Positions 1 to 9,579 of a stretch of DNA of 64,000 bases are shown piece by piece. The DNA lies in contig NZ_JAKLWS010000001.1 of the NCBI RefSeq assembly GCF_022012475.1, forward strand, positions 434,001 to 498,000, in the 5' to 3' direction. Origin of the DNA: Rhodohalobacter sulfatireducens (GTDB taxonomy: Bacteria; Bacteroidota; Rhodothermia; Balneolales; Balneolaceae). The notes beneath the pieces are model-generated. The model saw only the letters and a program-made list of their open reading frames with translations. It was not told the DNA's origin and ran no database searches. Each line of letters begins with the position of its first letter. Position 1 is the first letter of the stretch. The translations under genes and the position numbers were made by a program.

Positions 1-1159
1 AAGGATCTGCGTCTCTTCGATGGAATCGCATGGATGCAGAACCGGCAAACAGGTTTCTCATGAACCGGGCTACACTTTCATCCTCTCCACCCTCATCATA
101 GGTCCAAAAACCCCCATATATTTTTGTATTATTCAACGGTTTTTGGGGGCCGTCAAAACTGTATTCACGAAGATATCGGACAAGTTCGTAATGCACCTCC
201 CCGGTATGGAAATTGTTTTGTGAAATATCCACATAAGTATAGGCCGGATCATCTAAAATCTCACGATGACGTGGATGAGTAAGCGCATTGATGTCGTACA
301 TGTCTGCAGTTTGAACGTTAATTCCCTCCCTTTCGGCTTTGTCCTGAATGTATTGTGCCCAGTATCGTCCCCAGGAGTGTGCCTCATTCACTTCATTATT
401 CATACAGTACAACACATTAGGGTACTGAAAGGCAATCTCCAGGATTTTATCCACAAAAGCTTCCTGGTATTCTCGCACAATTTCCAGATCCAGTTCCGAC
501 GGGCGGGTATAGAAAAAAGAATGCTCCCCCGGATATTCACTTTTTGAATAATCAACATCAGTCGGCAGTCCGGATTCTTCAACGGTATAATTGATGTTGT
601 TGATGGGATTAAACGGACTCCGGCTCCACCCTCTTTTCGGGTATCCTTCTCCTCCATCCATATAATAATTCCAGGTTGCCCAGATCTCTACCTGGACAAT
701 AATATCACGCTCAAAGGCCAATTGGAGCAGTTGCTCAAACCGCTCAAAAAATTCCGGGTTGAAGCGGTTCAGGTCAAACTTTCCCTCCTCATTCACCTGG
801 TACGGCCAGGCATCCTCTGCCCGGGAGAATGCCATCGTATTTCTGACGTAATTGCCGCCAACAGCTGCAAGATCATCCAAGTGCTGTTCCAGGTACTGCA
901 ACTGGAAAACATTATCTGAATCCGTTCCCCCGATCAACATCACGGGCTCGCCCTTATACTGCCAATACATGGGATGATCGTGATAGGGTCGAACGGCTTC
1001 TTCTTGGTGGTTTTGGGCAATTGCTGCCTGATGGAATGTTGTGAAGGAGATAACAATCAGAACTGTGTATGATATGAGGTGTCCTAAAAATTGCAATCCT
1101 GCATTCTGATAAAAATAGGTTTTGAATGAGCGATATTCTTGAAATTTTATTTTATCCAT
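1..1159 (-). CDS. Secreted glycoside hydrolase-like TIM-barrel protein (partial, C-terminus beyond window)
   Basis: The open frame starts with ATG at 1159 and runs off the left edge after about 386 codons, so the C-terminus is missing. An N-terminal hydrophobic stretch (about residues 25-48, ending in AIAQ) looks like a signal peptide or anchor. The remainder resembles cellulase-type TIM-barrel hydrolases: a GGTDSDN segment near the start, a strand with QVEIWATWNYY, and MNNEVNE, where the Asn-Glu pair matches the usual acid/base position after strand 4. It lies just upstream of, and on the same strand as, two DUF1593 genes, which suggests one polysaccharide or nucleoside utilisation locus. 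Substrate cannot be named. Family assignment is from motif recognition only. Confidence 0.72.
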   Translation of the reverse strand, partial: MDKIKFQEYRSFKTYFYQNAGLQFLGHLISYTVLIVISFTTFHQAAIAQNHQEEAVRPYHDHPMYWQYKGEPVMLIGGTDSDNVFQLQYLEQHLDDLAAVGGNYVRNTMAFSRAEDAWPYQVNEEGKFDLNRFNPEFFERFEQLLQLAFERDIIVQVEIWATWNYYMDGGEGYPKRGWSRSPFNPINNINYTVEESGLPTDVDYSKSEYPGEHSFFYTRPSELDLEIVREYQEAFVDKILEIAFQYPNVLYCMNNEVNEAHSWGRYWAQYIQDKAEREGINVQTADMYDINALTHPRHREILDDPAYTYVDISQNNFHTGEVHYELVRYLREYSFDGPQKPLNNTKIYGGFWTYDEGGEDESVARFMRNLFAGSASMRFHRRDADP

Positions 1160-1195
1160 CTTCTATCTGTTTCCGGTTATTAAATGAAAAGAAGT

Positions 1196-2647
1196 TTACT
1201 GCGATGGCATAATGTTTACAATTATGCGTTGATATCTTGTTAAAGCCGGTGTTCCCTTATCCGTTACTTTCAAAATGATATGCGCGGTTTCAGGTTGATC
1301 TACTTCCGGCGCTGTATAATTGACGTGATACACATTCTCAGCACCGGGAACGGGTATCAACTCATCATATGAGCCTGCTTCCGGGTAATGAAACCACAAA
1401 AAGCTGAGGTTATCGCCATCCGGATCATATGAATTTCGTGCATCCAGTGTAAAACTTTCGCCAGATTGAACTGTTATTTGATTTGGGGTTTCCAAAACCG
1501 GTACGGGCGGGTGATTCGCCTCTTCATATGATTTGACTGTCCAGTCCATCCGTGCTGCAAAGTCGTTTTGAAAGTCATCCCGCCAGCGCCACAGAGTTAC
1601 TTTATTTCCCGTGAATGTAGTATCGGCTTGTTCAACTGCACGGCCATAGTTATCGAATATATAGGGTGTATATGAATCCGAAGCATTTGTCCAGATTTCA
1701 CGGTTTTCGGGTTTCGCCACAACATCCGAGCCGCCTTCTCCGATGGTTTCAAACTCCGGTTGATAAAGTTCATAACGGCCGCCCCAGCCTCCCCAATCAG
1801 GCCGATCGGGAACATTGAGTCCGTTTGGTATCAAGGAGAGATATGCTGGGGTATCTCCTTCGACTCCCCACGCCACATCAGGATAAACAGCACCAAGCGG
1901 TCCATGATCTTGCTGAACGTGTTCTGCAAACCAACGATTACTGATTTCATCATTGTTGATTCCATCCACATAGGTATTAATGGAACTCCAGGTTGCACTT
2001 CCATAATCATCACCCGGACTCACGATATAAAACAGGTTCGGAAAATTATTTCGAATCCAGTTCCCGCTGTCATCCTGGTCGGAGATCGTGTAGACCCGTA
2101 ATTTCGAAATCATCTCGTCCACTTCTTCTTCTGTATAGGTATCCCTGATTTTATATAATGCCTGTGCAAGTGTATTCACGCCACCCCAGACACTTATCCA
2201 AAGCGGCCGGTCATCCTCTTTTTCAAGTGTTTCAATGATCCACTCCGATCCCTCCGAATCCATTCCCTCACCCACACCTGTCATTCCGTATGACGGCAAA
2301 CCTTCTTTTACCAGGGCTAACAACTCTTGTACTGTAGGATATCCCTCTTCGTGCCGGCTGAGATTGGATTGGACTTCTCCATAGGCGTTAATAACCTTCA
2401 AAATGGTTTCAGGTGAGATACTTGTCTTTTTCCAGACCGAAGTGGTTGCAACGATGCCTTCAATATCAATTTGGTTTGAGTAAAGAAGCAGTCGGACTAA
2501 TGATTGAGTATCATCAGGGTCGGCTTCTATATCCGTAAGAACAATCACCCGATGGCGTTGCTCATTCGAGGGTTGTGCATGTAGCCATTCGTAGTTGCAA
2601 GAAATTATTAAAACTAAAAACGATAAAGTCAGTATTGGTTTTTTCAT
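1196..2647 (-). CDS. DUF1593 nucleoside hydrolase-like secreted protein
   Basis: The 483-residue protein has an N-terminal signal peptide with a possible lipobox (LIISC, Cys17). A nucleoside-hydrolase-like domain follows. It opens with VIVLTDIEADPDDTQS, whose acidic cluster resembles the metal-binding Asp motif of nucleoside hydrolases, and later has ISDQDDSGNWIRNNFPN. The last 90 residues or so (from about SFTLDARNSYDPDGDN) form an Ig/PKD-like domain. This architecture matches the Sde0182 family, known from cellulose-binding proteins of marine degraders. A paralogue lies immediately upstream (2804-4330) with the same layout. The enzymatic reaction is unproven; ribosidic or glycosidic bond hydrolysis outside the cytoplasm is an inference. 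Confidence 0.85.
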   Translation of the reverse strand: MKKPILTLSFLVLIISCNYEWLHAQPSNEQRHRVIVLTDIEADPDDTQSLVRLLLYSNQIDIEGIVATTSVWKKTSISPETILKVINAYGEVQSNLSRHEEGYPTVQELLALVKEGLPSYGMTGVGEGMDSEGSEWIIETLEKEDDRPLWISVWGGVNTLAQALYKIRDTYTEEEVDEMISKLRVYTISDQDDSGNWIRNNFPNLFYIVSPGDDYGSATWSSINTYVDGINNDEISNRWFAEHVQQDHGPLGAVYPDVAWGVEGDTPAYLSLIPNGLNVPDRPDWGGWGGRYELYQPEFETIGEGGSDVVAKPENREIWTNASDSYTPYIFDNYGRAVEQADTTFTGNKVTLWRWRDDFQNDFAARMDWTVKSYEEANHPPVPVLETPNQITVQSGESFTLDARNSYDPDGDNLSFLWFHYPEAGSYDELIPVPGAENVYHVNYTAPEVDQPETAHIILKVTDKGTPALTRYQRIIVNIMPSQ

Positions 2648-2803
2648 AATGTTTTTTTGATTTCAAGAGATAATCTCACCTTGAGGGGAGTGCCCTCGAC
2701 AGGCTTGTCGGGGGCGAGGGGTGTCTTCCCTCAACTCGCTTCGGTCGTTTGCCCCCTTCCAAGGGGACTAACACACCCCTAAATCCCCTCTCGAGAGGGG
2801 ACT
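2648..2803. repeat. GC-rich intergenic repeat with 18-nt perfect palindrome
   Basis: The 156-base gap between the two DUF1593 genes is filled with short G- and C-tracts (GGGGGCGAGGGG, CCCCCTTCC, CACCCCTAAATCCCC). It ends with a perfect palindrome at 2784-2801 (TCCCCTCTCGAGAGGGGA), only a few bases from the stop codon of the upstream paralogue (2804). Similar runs occur near 7833 and 33436. The palindrome could act as a minus-strand hairpin after 2804-4330, but no U-tract follows. Confidence 0.6.
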
Positions 2804-4330
2804 TTAATTCTCCTCAACAACTTCTATAATTACTCTTCGATACGATGTTAACTGCGGCTCACCATCATCAATTACTTCTAAGATAATGTGAATGTTGTTT
2901 TCCTCAGGCGAACGACCCGGAACTTCTTCTAAGAAATTTGACGGGATGGTAATATCAGTAACGGCTTCATTCGGATTTAATACTTCCGTATCCCCGGGGT
3001 GCCTGTCGGTCCAGTAGAAGGTCCACCAGCGGCTTAACGTACCGGCTTCCGGATAGTCCCACCATTTGTAGGAGAGTTGATCGCCATCCGGATCGGAACT
3101 TTCGGATGCATCAAGTGTAATCGTTTCTCCGGGAGATGCCTGCACCTTCAACACATTCTTGCCTTCGTGTCCGTTGACCACCGCTTCAGGATTATGATTG
3201 GCTTCTTCGTATGACATGATGCCCCAATCCATTCGTGCGGCAAAGTCGTATTGAAAAGCATCCCGCCATCGCCAGATGGTTGCCTGGTCTGAGACGTACG
3301 CATTTCCGTCATCGGCAACTACACGGTCGCGGGAGTTACGGCCATTTGTCCAGAGCGGACTCTTTTCACCGAATACTTGAGTATATTGATATCGTCCGCC
3401 CCAACCACCGTAAGCGGGACTCAGCGCCCATCCAAGCCCGTTGCGTATCAACCCAAGGTAAGACGGCGTATCCCCCTCCATAATAAAATGGTGCTCGGGG
3501 TACTGAGCGCCAAGCGGCCCGTGATTCTCCATCACATGTTCGCGGAGCCATTCGTTTTCAACCAGTTCAAACTTATGTCCGGGTCCATTTTGATAGAACT
3601 CATCTCCCGCAATTCCGGTCCATGTTGCACGATGATACCATTGCCCTCCATCCGGTTCGTTGGGACTGTTGATATAAAACAGGTTTGGAAAGTTGTCCCG
3701 AATCCAGATTCCGGAATCGTCCTGGTCGGAAATGGTATAGACTTTCATTTTGGATACAAACTCATCCACTTCCTGCGGGCTTCGCATCTCCCTTACTTCC
3801 CATAGCGCTTGTGCCAGTGCACTGGCCCCGCCCCAGACTGTCACCCAAACCGGGCGGTTATCCGCTTTATCCACTACATCAATAATATGGCGGGAACCTT
3901 CTGTGCTTTTCCCGGCCCCGACACCTCTCATTCCATACACGGGAAGGTGAGCCGTAACTCGTTCCATCAGGTACTCTTCTGCAGGATATCCGGGTGCATG
4001 TTGTTCAAGATTATCATGAATTTCACCGTATGATGAGATCAGTTCACGAATTACATCCGGACGTACTTCATCCCTCATCCAGTTTGATGTAGTTGCCACA
4101 AAACCCTCGATATCAAATTCATTGGCATAGGAGAGAAACCGAACGAGAGATTCCTGGTCGTCGGGCTCATTGGTAATGTCCGTGAGTACAAGAACCCGCG
4201 GTTTTTCGAGGGGAATCTCTTCGAACTCAAGTTGAGCGAAAGCCGGGTTTATGTGAATGAAAAACGCTAAAATAAAAACAGTCAGAAAATTATAGATTGG
4301 AAGTTTCGCACTCATGTTATGATTCGACAT
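2804..4330 (-). CDS. DUF1593 nucleoside hydrolase-like secreted protein, second copy
   Basis: The 508-residue paralogue of 1196-2647 has a signal peptide (about residues 10-32, ending AFAQ), then the nucleoside-hydrolase-like domain starting RVLVLTDITNEPDDQES, with the same ISDQDDSGIWIRDNFPN signature. A C-terminal Ig/PKD-like module contains TLDASESSDPDGDQLSYKWW. Unlike its neighbour it has no convincing lipobox, so one copy may be lipid-anchored and the other released. The first DUF1593 motif reads TNEPDD here and EADPDD in the other copy, so the metal site may differ slightly. Tandem duplication is the simplest explanation for the pair. Confidence 0.85.
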   Translation of the reverse strand: MSNHNMSAKLPIYNFLTVFILAFFIHINPAFAQLEFEEIPLEKPRVLVLTDITNEPDDQESLVRFLSYANEFDIEGFVATTSNWMRDEVRPDVIRELISSYGEIHDNLEQHAPGYPAEEYLMERVTAHLPVYGMRGVGAGKSTEGSRHIIDVVDKADNRPVWVTVWGGASALAQALWEVREMRSPQEVDEFVSKMKVYTISDQDDSGIWIRDNFPNLFYINSPNEPDGGQWYHRATWTGIAGDEFYQNGPGHKFELVENEWLREHVMENHGPLGAQYPEHHFIMEGDTPSYLGLIRNGLGWALSPAYGGWGGRYQYTQVFGEKSPLWTNGRNSRDRVVADDGNAYVSDQATIWRWRDAFQYDFAARMDWGIMSYEEANHNPEAVVNGHEGKNVLKVQASPGETITLDASESSDPDGDQLSYKWWDYPEAGTLSRWWTFYWTDRHPGDTEVLNPNEAVTDITIPSNFLEEVPGRSPEENNIHIILEVIDDGEPQLTSYRRVIIEVVEEN

Positions 4331-4487
4331 GATTATTTTACCTGTTTAGGTCGTGGTTGTTGGTTTGGTTGATAAAAACTCATCCCGCTTCAAAGTAATA
4401 GAAAGGGAGATGGTTCAAGTTGTTATAAAAACGACTTAAATTATAAATAAGCAAAATCGTGAAACAATATCTAAACACGAGAGAACT

Positions 4488-6470
4488 ATGATTAAAAAAG
4501 TGCTAAAGTTTATCGGGGTTTTTTTGCTGGTACTTGTGATTCTGATTGTTGGCTTGGTGAGCTATTTCTACTTCAATCAAACCAGTAAAATAGATACAGC
4601 TATGGAAATAGCCGGTCCTCCGGCTGACAGGATAATCCTTGATGGGGAGAGGTTTCGGGATCTAAACAAGAACGGAGAATTGGATCCATATGAAGATTTT
4701 CGTCAGCCTGTTGAACTCAGGGTGGAAGATCTGTTGTCACAGATGACTGTTGAAGAGAAAGCCGGGTTGATGTTTCACAGTCCGGCGGCTGTGGGTTCGG
4801 ACGGGAATTTTGCAGGTGTATTCAACATTATGAATACATTACCCCTGGAAGTGGCTATCCTGGAAAAGAAGATGAATTTCTTTAACCTTTTTGCCGTGCC
4901 CAAAGCAGAACTTCTTGCAGAGTGGCAAAACAGGGTACAAGAGCTTGCTGAGAGAACTCGATTGGGAATCCCGGTTACCATCAGCTCTGATCCTCGCCAC
5001 ACTACCATGGAACTGGCTACTATTGGATTTAATATCGAAGGATTTTCCAAATGGACGGAACCGATCGGCCTTGCGGCAATTGGCGATTCGGCGTTTGTCC
5101 ACCGCTTTGGTGAAATCGCGGCACAGGAATATCGAGCGGTTGGTATTCACACGGCTCTTCACCCGATGGCTGATTTAGCTACCGATCCCCGATGGGCACG
5201 CATTAACGGTACCTTTGGGGAAGATGCTGAACTGGCTGCCAAACTCACCGCCGCCTATGTACACGGTTTCCAGGGAGATTCACTTACCTCATCAAGCGTA
5301 TCTACAATGACCAAACACTTTCCGGGCGGTGGCCCGCAGGACGATGGTTGGGATGCGCACTTTCGCTTCGGAAAAGACCAGGTATACCCGGGAGATAATT
5401 TCGACTATCACCTGATTCCGTTCGAAGCGGCGTTTGAAGCCGGAACCTCACAAATTATGCCCTACTATGGCGTGCCTGTCGGGCAGACCAGCGAAGAGGT
5501 AGGATTTGCTTTCAACGAGGAGATCATTACCGATCTGCTTCGGGATTCACTCCAGTATGAGGGAATTGTCTGTACAGACTGGGGACTGATTAACGAGACA
5601 ACCATTTTGGGATATCCTTTGGGCGAAATCATTGAGTTTGCCGGCACGAAAAATTACGGAGTTGAAAATCTATCTCCTGTACTGCGGGTAAAAAAAGCAC
5701 TGGATGCCGGTGTGGATCAGTTTGGTGGTGAATCAACACCGGAACTTGTGGTGCAGCTTGTGGAGGAAGGCAGCATTCCTGAATCACGGCTGGATCAGTC
5801 CGTACGAAAGTTACTTGCCCTGAAATTCAGGTTGGGGCTGTTTGATGAGCCGTATGTGGATGTTGATCATGTATCTGAGCTAACCGGTACCGAAGAAGCG
5901 ATTCAATTGGGGTATGAATCACAGTTGAGATCGCAAGTACTTTTGACAAATCAAACCGTCAACGGATCCCCCATTCTTCCGCTTCAAAAGGGAACCAGGA
6001 TTTACATTGAAAATTTGGATCTGGAGGTTGCCTCTCAATATGGACAAGTGGTTGAAACTGTTGAGGAAGCCGATGTGGCCATTCTGAACCTTGAGGCTCC
6101 CAAAGATCCGGAGATGGGAAGTTTTGCCGGGATGGATCTATTTCCGATGGGCCGGTTATACTATACCGAAGAAGAACTGGCCCCGGTGATGGAGATCATT
6201 CGACAGAAGCCGACGGTCATTACCACCTATCTTTCCAGGCCGGCTGTGATTCCTGAGTTGGCTGAGTCTGCTTCAGCTATTGTAGCCAATTTCGGTGCAA
6301 GCAACGAAGCTATTTTTGATCTGCTCTTTGGTGAGTTCAATCCAACCGGGAAACTACCGTTTGAGATGCCGTCGTCATGGGAGGCAGTACTGAATCAGAA
6401 AGAAGATGTCCCGTTTGATTCGGAAGATCCTCTTTTTCCGTTTGGGTATGGGTTGAGTTATGAAGAGTAA
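4488..6470 (+). CDS. Membrane-anchored glycoside hydrolase family 3 (beta-glucosidase-like)
   Basis: The 660-residue protein begins with a transmembrane or uncleaved signal segment (about residues 8-30), followed by a GH3 N-terminal barrel. Family signatures include VSTMTKHFPGGG and the nucleophile strand GIVCTDWG, with Asp364 as the expected nucleophile. A (alpha/beta)6 C-terminal domain ends in the typical FPFGYGLSYEE. GH3 enzymes release terminal sugars from beta-glucosides, xylosides or N-acetylglucosaminides; the substrate is not readable here. The protein would face the periplasm. It is divergent from the DUF1593 pair, with about 157 bases of shared upstream region, and probably belongs to the same utilisation locus. 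Confidence 0.9.
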   Translation: MIKKVLKFIGVFLLVLVILIVGLVSYFYFNQTSKIDTAMEIAGPPADRIILDGERFRDLNKNGELDPYEDFRQPVELRVEDLLSQMTVEEKAGLMFHSPAAVGSDGNFAGVFNIMNTLPLEVAILEKKMNFFNLFAVPKAELLAEWQNRVQELAERTRLGIPVTISSDPRHTTMELATIGFNIEGFSKWTEPIGLAAIGDSAFVHRFGEIAAQEYRAVGIHTALHPMADLATDPRWARINGTFGEDAELAAKLTAAYVHGFQGDSLTSSSVSTMTKHFPGGGPQDDGWDAHFRFGKDQVYPGDNFDYHLIPFEAAFEAGTSQIMPYYGVPVGQTSEEVGFAFNEEIITDLLRDSLQYEGIVCTDWGLINETTILGYPLGEIIEFAGTKNYGVENLSPVLRVKKALDAGVDQFGGESTPELVVQLVEEGSIPESRLDQSVRKLLALKFRLGLFDEPYVDVDHVSELTGTEEAIQLGYESQLRSQVLLTNQTVNGSPILPLQKGTRIYIENLDLEVASQYGQVVETVEEADVAILNLEAPKDPEMGSFAGMDLFPMGRLYYTEEELAPVMEIIRQKPTVITTYLSRPAVIPELAESASAIVANFGASNEAIFDLLFGEFNPTGKLPFEMPSSWEAVLNQKEDVPFDSEDPLFPFGYGLSYEE

Positions 6471-7080
6471 AATTGAAATTGTTGGTAGTTGGTAGTTGGT
6501 AGTTAGTGGTTGTGGTTCGAGTTCGTTGGTCATTGAGATTCTTTAACTCGTTCCGAAGGTCATGGCCTGTGTAAAAACCTTAAAAATGTATTAATTGCGG
6601 CAATTGGTTGAGAATTTGTAAACTCAGCACCATCCTCTGTGTCCACTGCAGTCATGAATTGTACCGACGACTGTTTTCGTATCCACAGCTCCATCCCCTC
6701 AGTCCATTCTGCTTGAATGGACGAGATGGGATTCAGTAATCAAATTTTATCATGTGAAAGGAAGCAGAGCTTTACTCGTTGCGAAGGTCCTCCTTCACAA
6801 CGGAACTATGGAAGCTCCGGCTTCCTTTCTCACTTGCCAAACCAACACCAGTGGGAGACCCATGACTGTTATTATTTGAAGAAAAGATTGAGACTCTAAA
6901 TGAGTAAAAGGGCATCAGAGAAAGCAATAGCCTATCCTTTTGGAGGGTTAGGAGAAATTTCAACTTCAAAGCTATCAATCGTTTTTATGAGAATATCCGG
7001 CTGGTCCACTTTCTCTGGGCGATACGGCCGGTGGGCGGCTCAACTGACGCTTCGGTGAGCATTTGTGCCATTGGGTGCCC

Positions 7081-7145
7081 TTACTGGGAGCACAAGCGAG
7101 TCAACTACGCTAAAGCTTCGTTGACCAAGGACGCTTGCGCTATTT
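7081..7145 (+). repeat. Dispersed intergenic repeat A, copy 1
   Basis: The segment contains GGGAGCACAAGCGAG and CTACGCTAAAGCTTCGTTG, then CCAAGGACGCTTGCGCTAT. Three further copies lie at 7741-7803 (same strand), 14812-14873 (reverse strand) and 15138-15195 (same strand, more diverged). All are outside genes. Confidence 0.7.
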
Positions 7146-7424
7146 CATATTGTTCGAAAGTGCAGAAAAAAGAAATTGGCCTTGAACTTTTGGTCCAGCT
7201 TTGCTGGTCCCGATATTGTCGGAATGGGTCAAGCCAAAATGAACTATGAGTCATTTGAAAGGCACAACGCTGAACCATCAGCCACCACACCCCGACCCCT
7301 CGGGAAACCTCCAGCTTCCATTTCAGCCAGCCAGTTAAAGATTCCATCCATCATTTTTTTCGCTAAACCATCTAATGCAAGTGTTAAAAGTAGCCTCACC
7401 TAAATCTACTCCCATTAAGTGGTC

Positions 7425-7451
7425 GTACCTTTTTTATGTGAAAAAAGGTAC
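7425..7451. terminator. Strong hairpin with T- and A-rich arms
   Basis: Perfect 11-bp arms, GTACCTTTTTT (7425-7435) and AAAAAAGGTAC (7441-7451), enclose a 5-base loop. The stem is symmetric and AT-rich and lies between convergent genes, so it may end transcription from either side. It also resembles hairpins carried by intergenic repeats and may not be a dedicated terminator. Confidence 0.4.
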
Positions 7452-7691
7452 CCAAACCCCTAAGCCTCGGGACCCGCTATTCCCGGTCAGAAGATAGAAT
7501 GACGTTCTTAAGCATTCATGAAATTCGGCCTCGAAAGAATTGGCGGATTGAGGGAACCTGAAGATCTGCGGAGACCTTTTATCATACCGGCTCTTACCTT
7601 GGTTTACAATCTATAAGCGCGATGGACCATTGATAAAAGGTAGCAGAGATTCAGTGACCGCCGCAAATTCTTTCGCAGCCTTGACCTTTTG

Positions 7692-7719
7692 GTTCGTTTT
7701 GGGTCAAGCCAAAATGAAC
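7692..7719 (+). repeat. Hairpin repeat of the GGTTCGTTTTGGGTCAAG type
   Basis: Arms GTTCGTTTTGG (7692-7702) and CCAAAATGAAC (7709-7719), with one G-T pair, enclose the loop GTCAAG. A partial copy is seen around 7225-7244 (GGGTCAAGCCAAAATGAAC), and a diverged one near 15104 (TTTTTTGGGCAAGTAACC). Hairpins of this style are common intergenic repeats in FCB-group genomes. Confidence 0.5.
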
Positions 7720-7740
7720 ACCTGTGTTAGTTGAAGCCCT

Positions 7741-7803
7741 TGCTGGGAGCACAAGCGATTGAACTACACTAAAGCTTCGTTACCCAAGGACGCGTGCGCT
7801 ATC
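7741..7803 (+). repeat. Dispersed intergenic repeat A, copy 2
   Basis: This copy matches 7085-7145 closely: TGCTGGGAGCACAAGCGATT, then CTAAAGCTTCGTTACCCAAGG and GCGTGCGCTAT. Differences are scattered substitutions, which indicates an old or imprecisely copied element rather than a recent duplication. Confidence 0.7.
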
Positions 7804-7875
7804 TGTGTAAAACCATGTCCCGAAACAGAACATCGAAGGGGGACACTCCTCTCGAATTTTTGCATCAAATTTACA

Positions 7876-9420
7876 TCAACTCACCTGTCGCTCATCATCC
7901 GGCCAAAAAGGTTTGCGTAGTTTTCGTTTTAAGATCTTGCCGGGCCCGCTCGTCGGCATCGGCTCTCGGCGGATTTCAACTGATTTTGGACACTTATAAC
8001 CAGCGATATATTTCCGGCAATGAGAGATGACTTCCTCTTCAGTTATCTCTTGGCCTGAGTTTGGAACGACGATTGCAAAAACCGCCTCACCCCAGGTATC
8101 ATCCGGAATGCCAATAACCGTACAGGAATTGATTTTGTCCAGTTTTTTGATGGCTGTTTCTACCTCGGTTGAATAGACATTCTCCCCGCCGGTAATGATC
8201 ATATCTTTCAGGCGATCCACGATATAGATAAACCCATCTTCATCCATATATCCCAGATCCCCGGTGTGCAGCCAACCGTTTCGAATCGTCCTTTCGGTTT
8301 CTTTTGGGTTATTCCAATATCCGGCCATCACGTGCGGCCCTTTTGTGATGATCTCCCCTATTTTTCCTCGCGACAGTTCCTCACCATTCTCATCAACAAC
8401 CTTTACGCTCATTCCGGGAACAGGCCGGCCCGCTGATTCAATTTTGGGATTGCCCGGGGTGTTGTATCGGTCCTGCAGCATGGAGATATTCGGTGAGGTT
8501 TCCGTCATTCCATATCCCTGGATGAATTCACACTTCGGAAATGTTTCCCTGGCTCTTTTAATAAGTTGAGGAGAGATCGGTGAACCGCCAAAGTTGATTT
8601 TTCTTAGACTGGAGAGGTCATACGAATCGATATTCGGTACATCACAGAGTATCTTGATCATCGTCGGTACCAAAGCTGTGTGAGTGATCCTGAAGCGATC
8701 AATCACGGAGAGAACTTGATCGGGTTCAAATTTTTCCGGGAAAAGATGCGTGCCTGCAATCATCGTAACTCCGAGATTCCACTGGCAATCGGCTATGTGA
8801 TACATCGGTGCGGCATGCAGATATCTCCAGGGTTTTCCATCATCCAAAATGGATAAAGCCGAGTGTGAATTGCTGATGATATTGTTGTGGGTCAGCATTA
8901 CTCCTTTCGGTTGACCGGTTGTCCCGCCGGTATAGAGAATCGTAGCTACATCCTCCCCGCCACGATTTTTGTCGGTTGCAGGTTTACCGGATTTTAAAAA
9001 GGATTCATGGTCAATCCATCCATCAGGTGTACAGCTCTTCCCGGCAAAGATGGTGTGCTCAGGTTTAGAGGACTCATCCAACTTTGAATAGGTGTGATCA
9101 TCTGCAACCAAAATATTTGCACGGCAATCATACAAAAGACGACTGATTTCATGCGACGTTAATCTAGTGTTCAGGGGCACAAAAATTCCACCGGCCCATA
9201 TGGTTGCAAAGTAATATTCCAGGTGAACGGCGCTGTTACAGGTCAGAGCCGCTACGCGATCATCCCTCTTCAATCCCAACGATAGAAGTGCCCCGGCAAG
9301 TTTACTTACACGCTTTATGAAATGTTGCCAATTGATTTGACGGTTTGTTTGCAAATCGACAGTCGCCGGACGGTTTGGATAATTTTCTACCGCTTTTTTA
9401 CAATATTTCGTTATTTGCAT
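7876..9420 (-). CDS. Class I adenylate-forming acyl-CoA ligase (fatty-acid-CoA ligase type)
   Basis: The 514-residue cytosolic enzyme is expected to activate a carboxylic acid with ATP and join it to CoA. The motifs are complete: P-loop ILYTGGTTGQPKG (from residue 161), YGMTET (303-308), GWLHTGD (382-388, Asp388 binding the ribose) and the C-terminal catalytic Lys495 in SGPGKILKRK. The length matches medium/long-chain acyl-CoA synthetases. Substrate could be a fatty acid or an aromatic acid. The gene stands alone between repeat-rich DNA and the divergent SulP gene. The start at 9420 agrees with the family's usual N-terminus. Confidence 0.9.
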   Translation of the reverse strand: MQITKYCKKAVENYPNRPATVDLQTNRQINWQHFIKRVSKLAGALLSLGLKRDDRVAALTCNSAVHLEYYFATIWAGGIFVPLNTRLTSHEISRLLYDCRANILVADDHTYSKLDESSKPEHTIFAGKSCTPDGWIDHESFLKSGKPATDKNRGGEDVATILYTGGTTGQPKGVMLTHNNIISNSHSALSILDDGKPWRYLHAAPMYHIADCQWNLGVTMIAGTHLFPEKFEPDQVLSVIDRFRITHTALVPTMIKILCDVPNIDSYDLSSLRKINFGGSPISPQLIKRARETFPKCEFIQGYGMTETSPNISMLQDRYNTPGNPKIESAGRPVPGMSVKVVDENGEELSRGKIGEIITKGPHVMAGYWNNPKETERTIRNGWLHTGDLGYMDEDGFIYIVDRLKDMIITGGENVYSTEVETAIKKLDKINSCTVIGIPDDTWGEAVFAIVVPNSGQEITEEEVISHCRKYIAGYKCPKSVEIRREPMPTSGPGKILKRKLRKPFWPDDERQVS

Positions 9421-9579
9421 CAGTCATACCTTGATATCAGTCAGATTTTAATTTTAAGAGTCACAATCATTTACTACTCTTAACAGATGGAATGAATAGT
9501 AATTGTTTGTAATTCATTTAATGTAAATATCAGAAAACGGTTTGCTTTGGTTAAATACTAAACTGTATCTGAATAGCAG

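Larger units (their letters stand above)
6471..7875. other. Gene-free 1.4 kb stretch rich in intergenic repeats
   Basis: No credible gene is seen. Contents are: a 7-base tandem repeat (TTGGTAG, three copies, 6482-6502); two copies of a repeat ending CTAAAGCTTCGTT (7081-7145 and 7741-7803) that recurs near 14.8 and 15.2 kb; a hairpin with 11-bp perfect arms at 7425-7451 (GTACCTTTTTT / AAAAAAGGTAC); a shared GGGTCAAGCCAAAATGAAC block near 7225 and 7701; and a GGGGGACACTCC element near 7838 shared with 33436. The stretch separates the plus-strand GH3 gene from the convergent minus-strand acyl-CoA ligase. Confidence 0.7.

Noticed and set aside
1760-2101. Plus-strand 113-codon frame inside the first DUF1593 gene
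   Set aside because: Shadow of a recognised minus-strand gene.
6482-6502. Tandem TTGGTAG copies as a possible CRISPR or attachment site
   Set aside because: Only three 7-base units without spacers; a simple tandem repeat.
7031-7403. Short frames on both strands in the gap before the acyl-CoA ligase
   Set aside because: They overlap repeat A and hairpin repeats, and no frame has family features.
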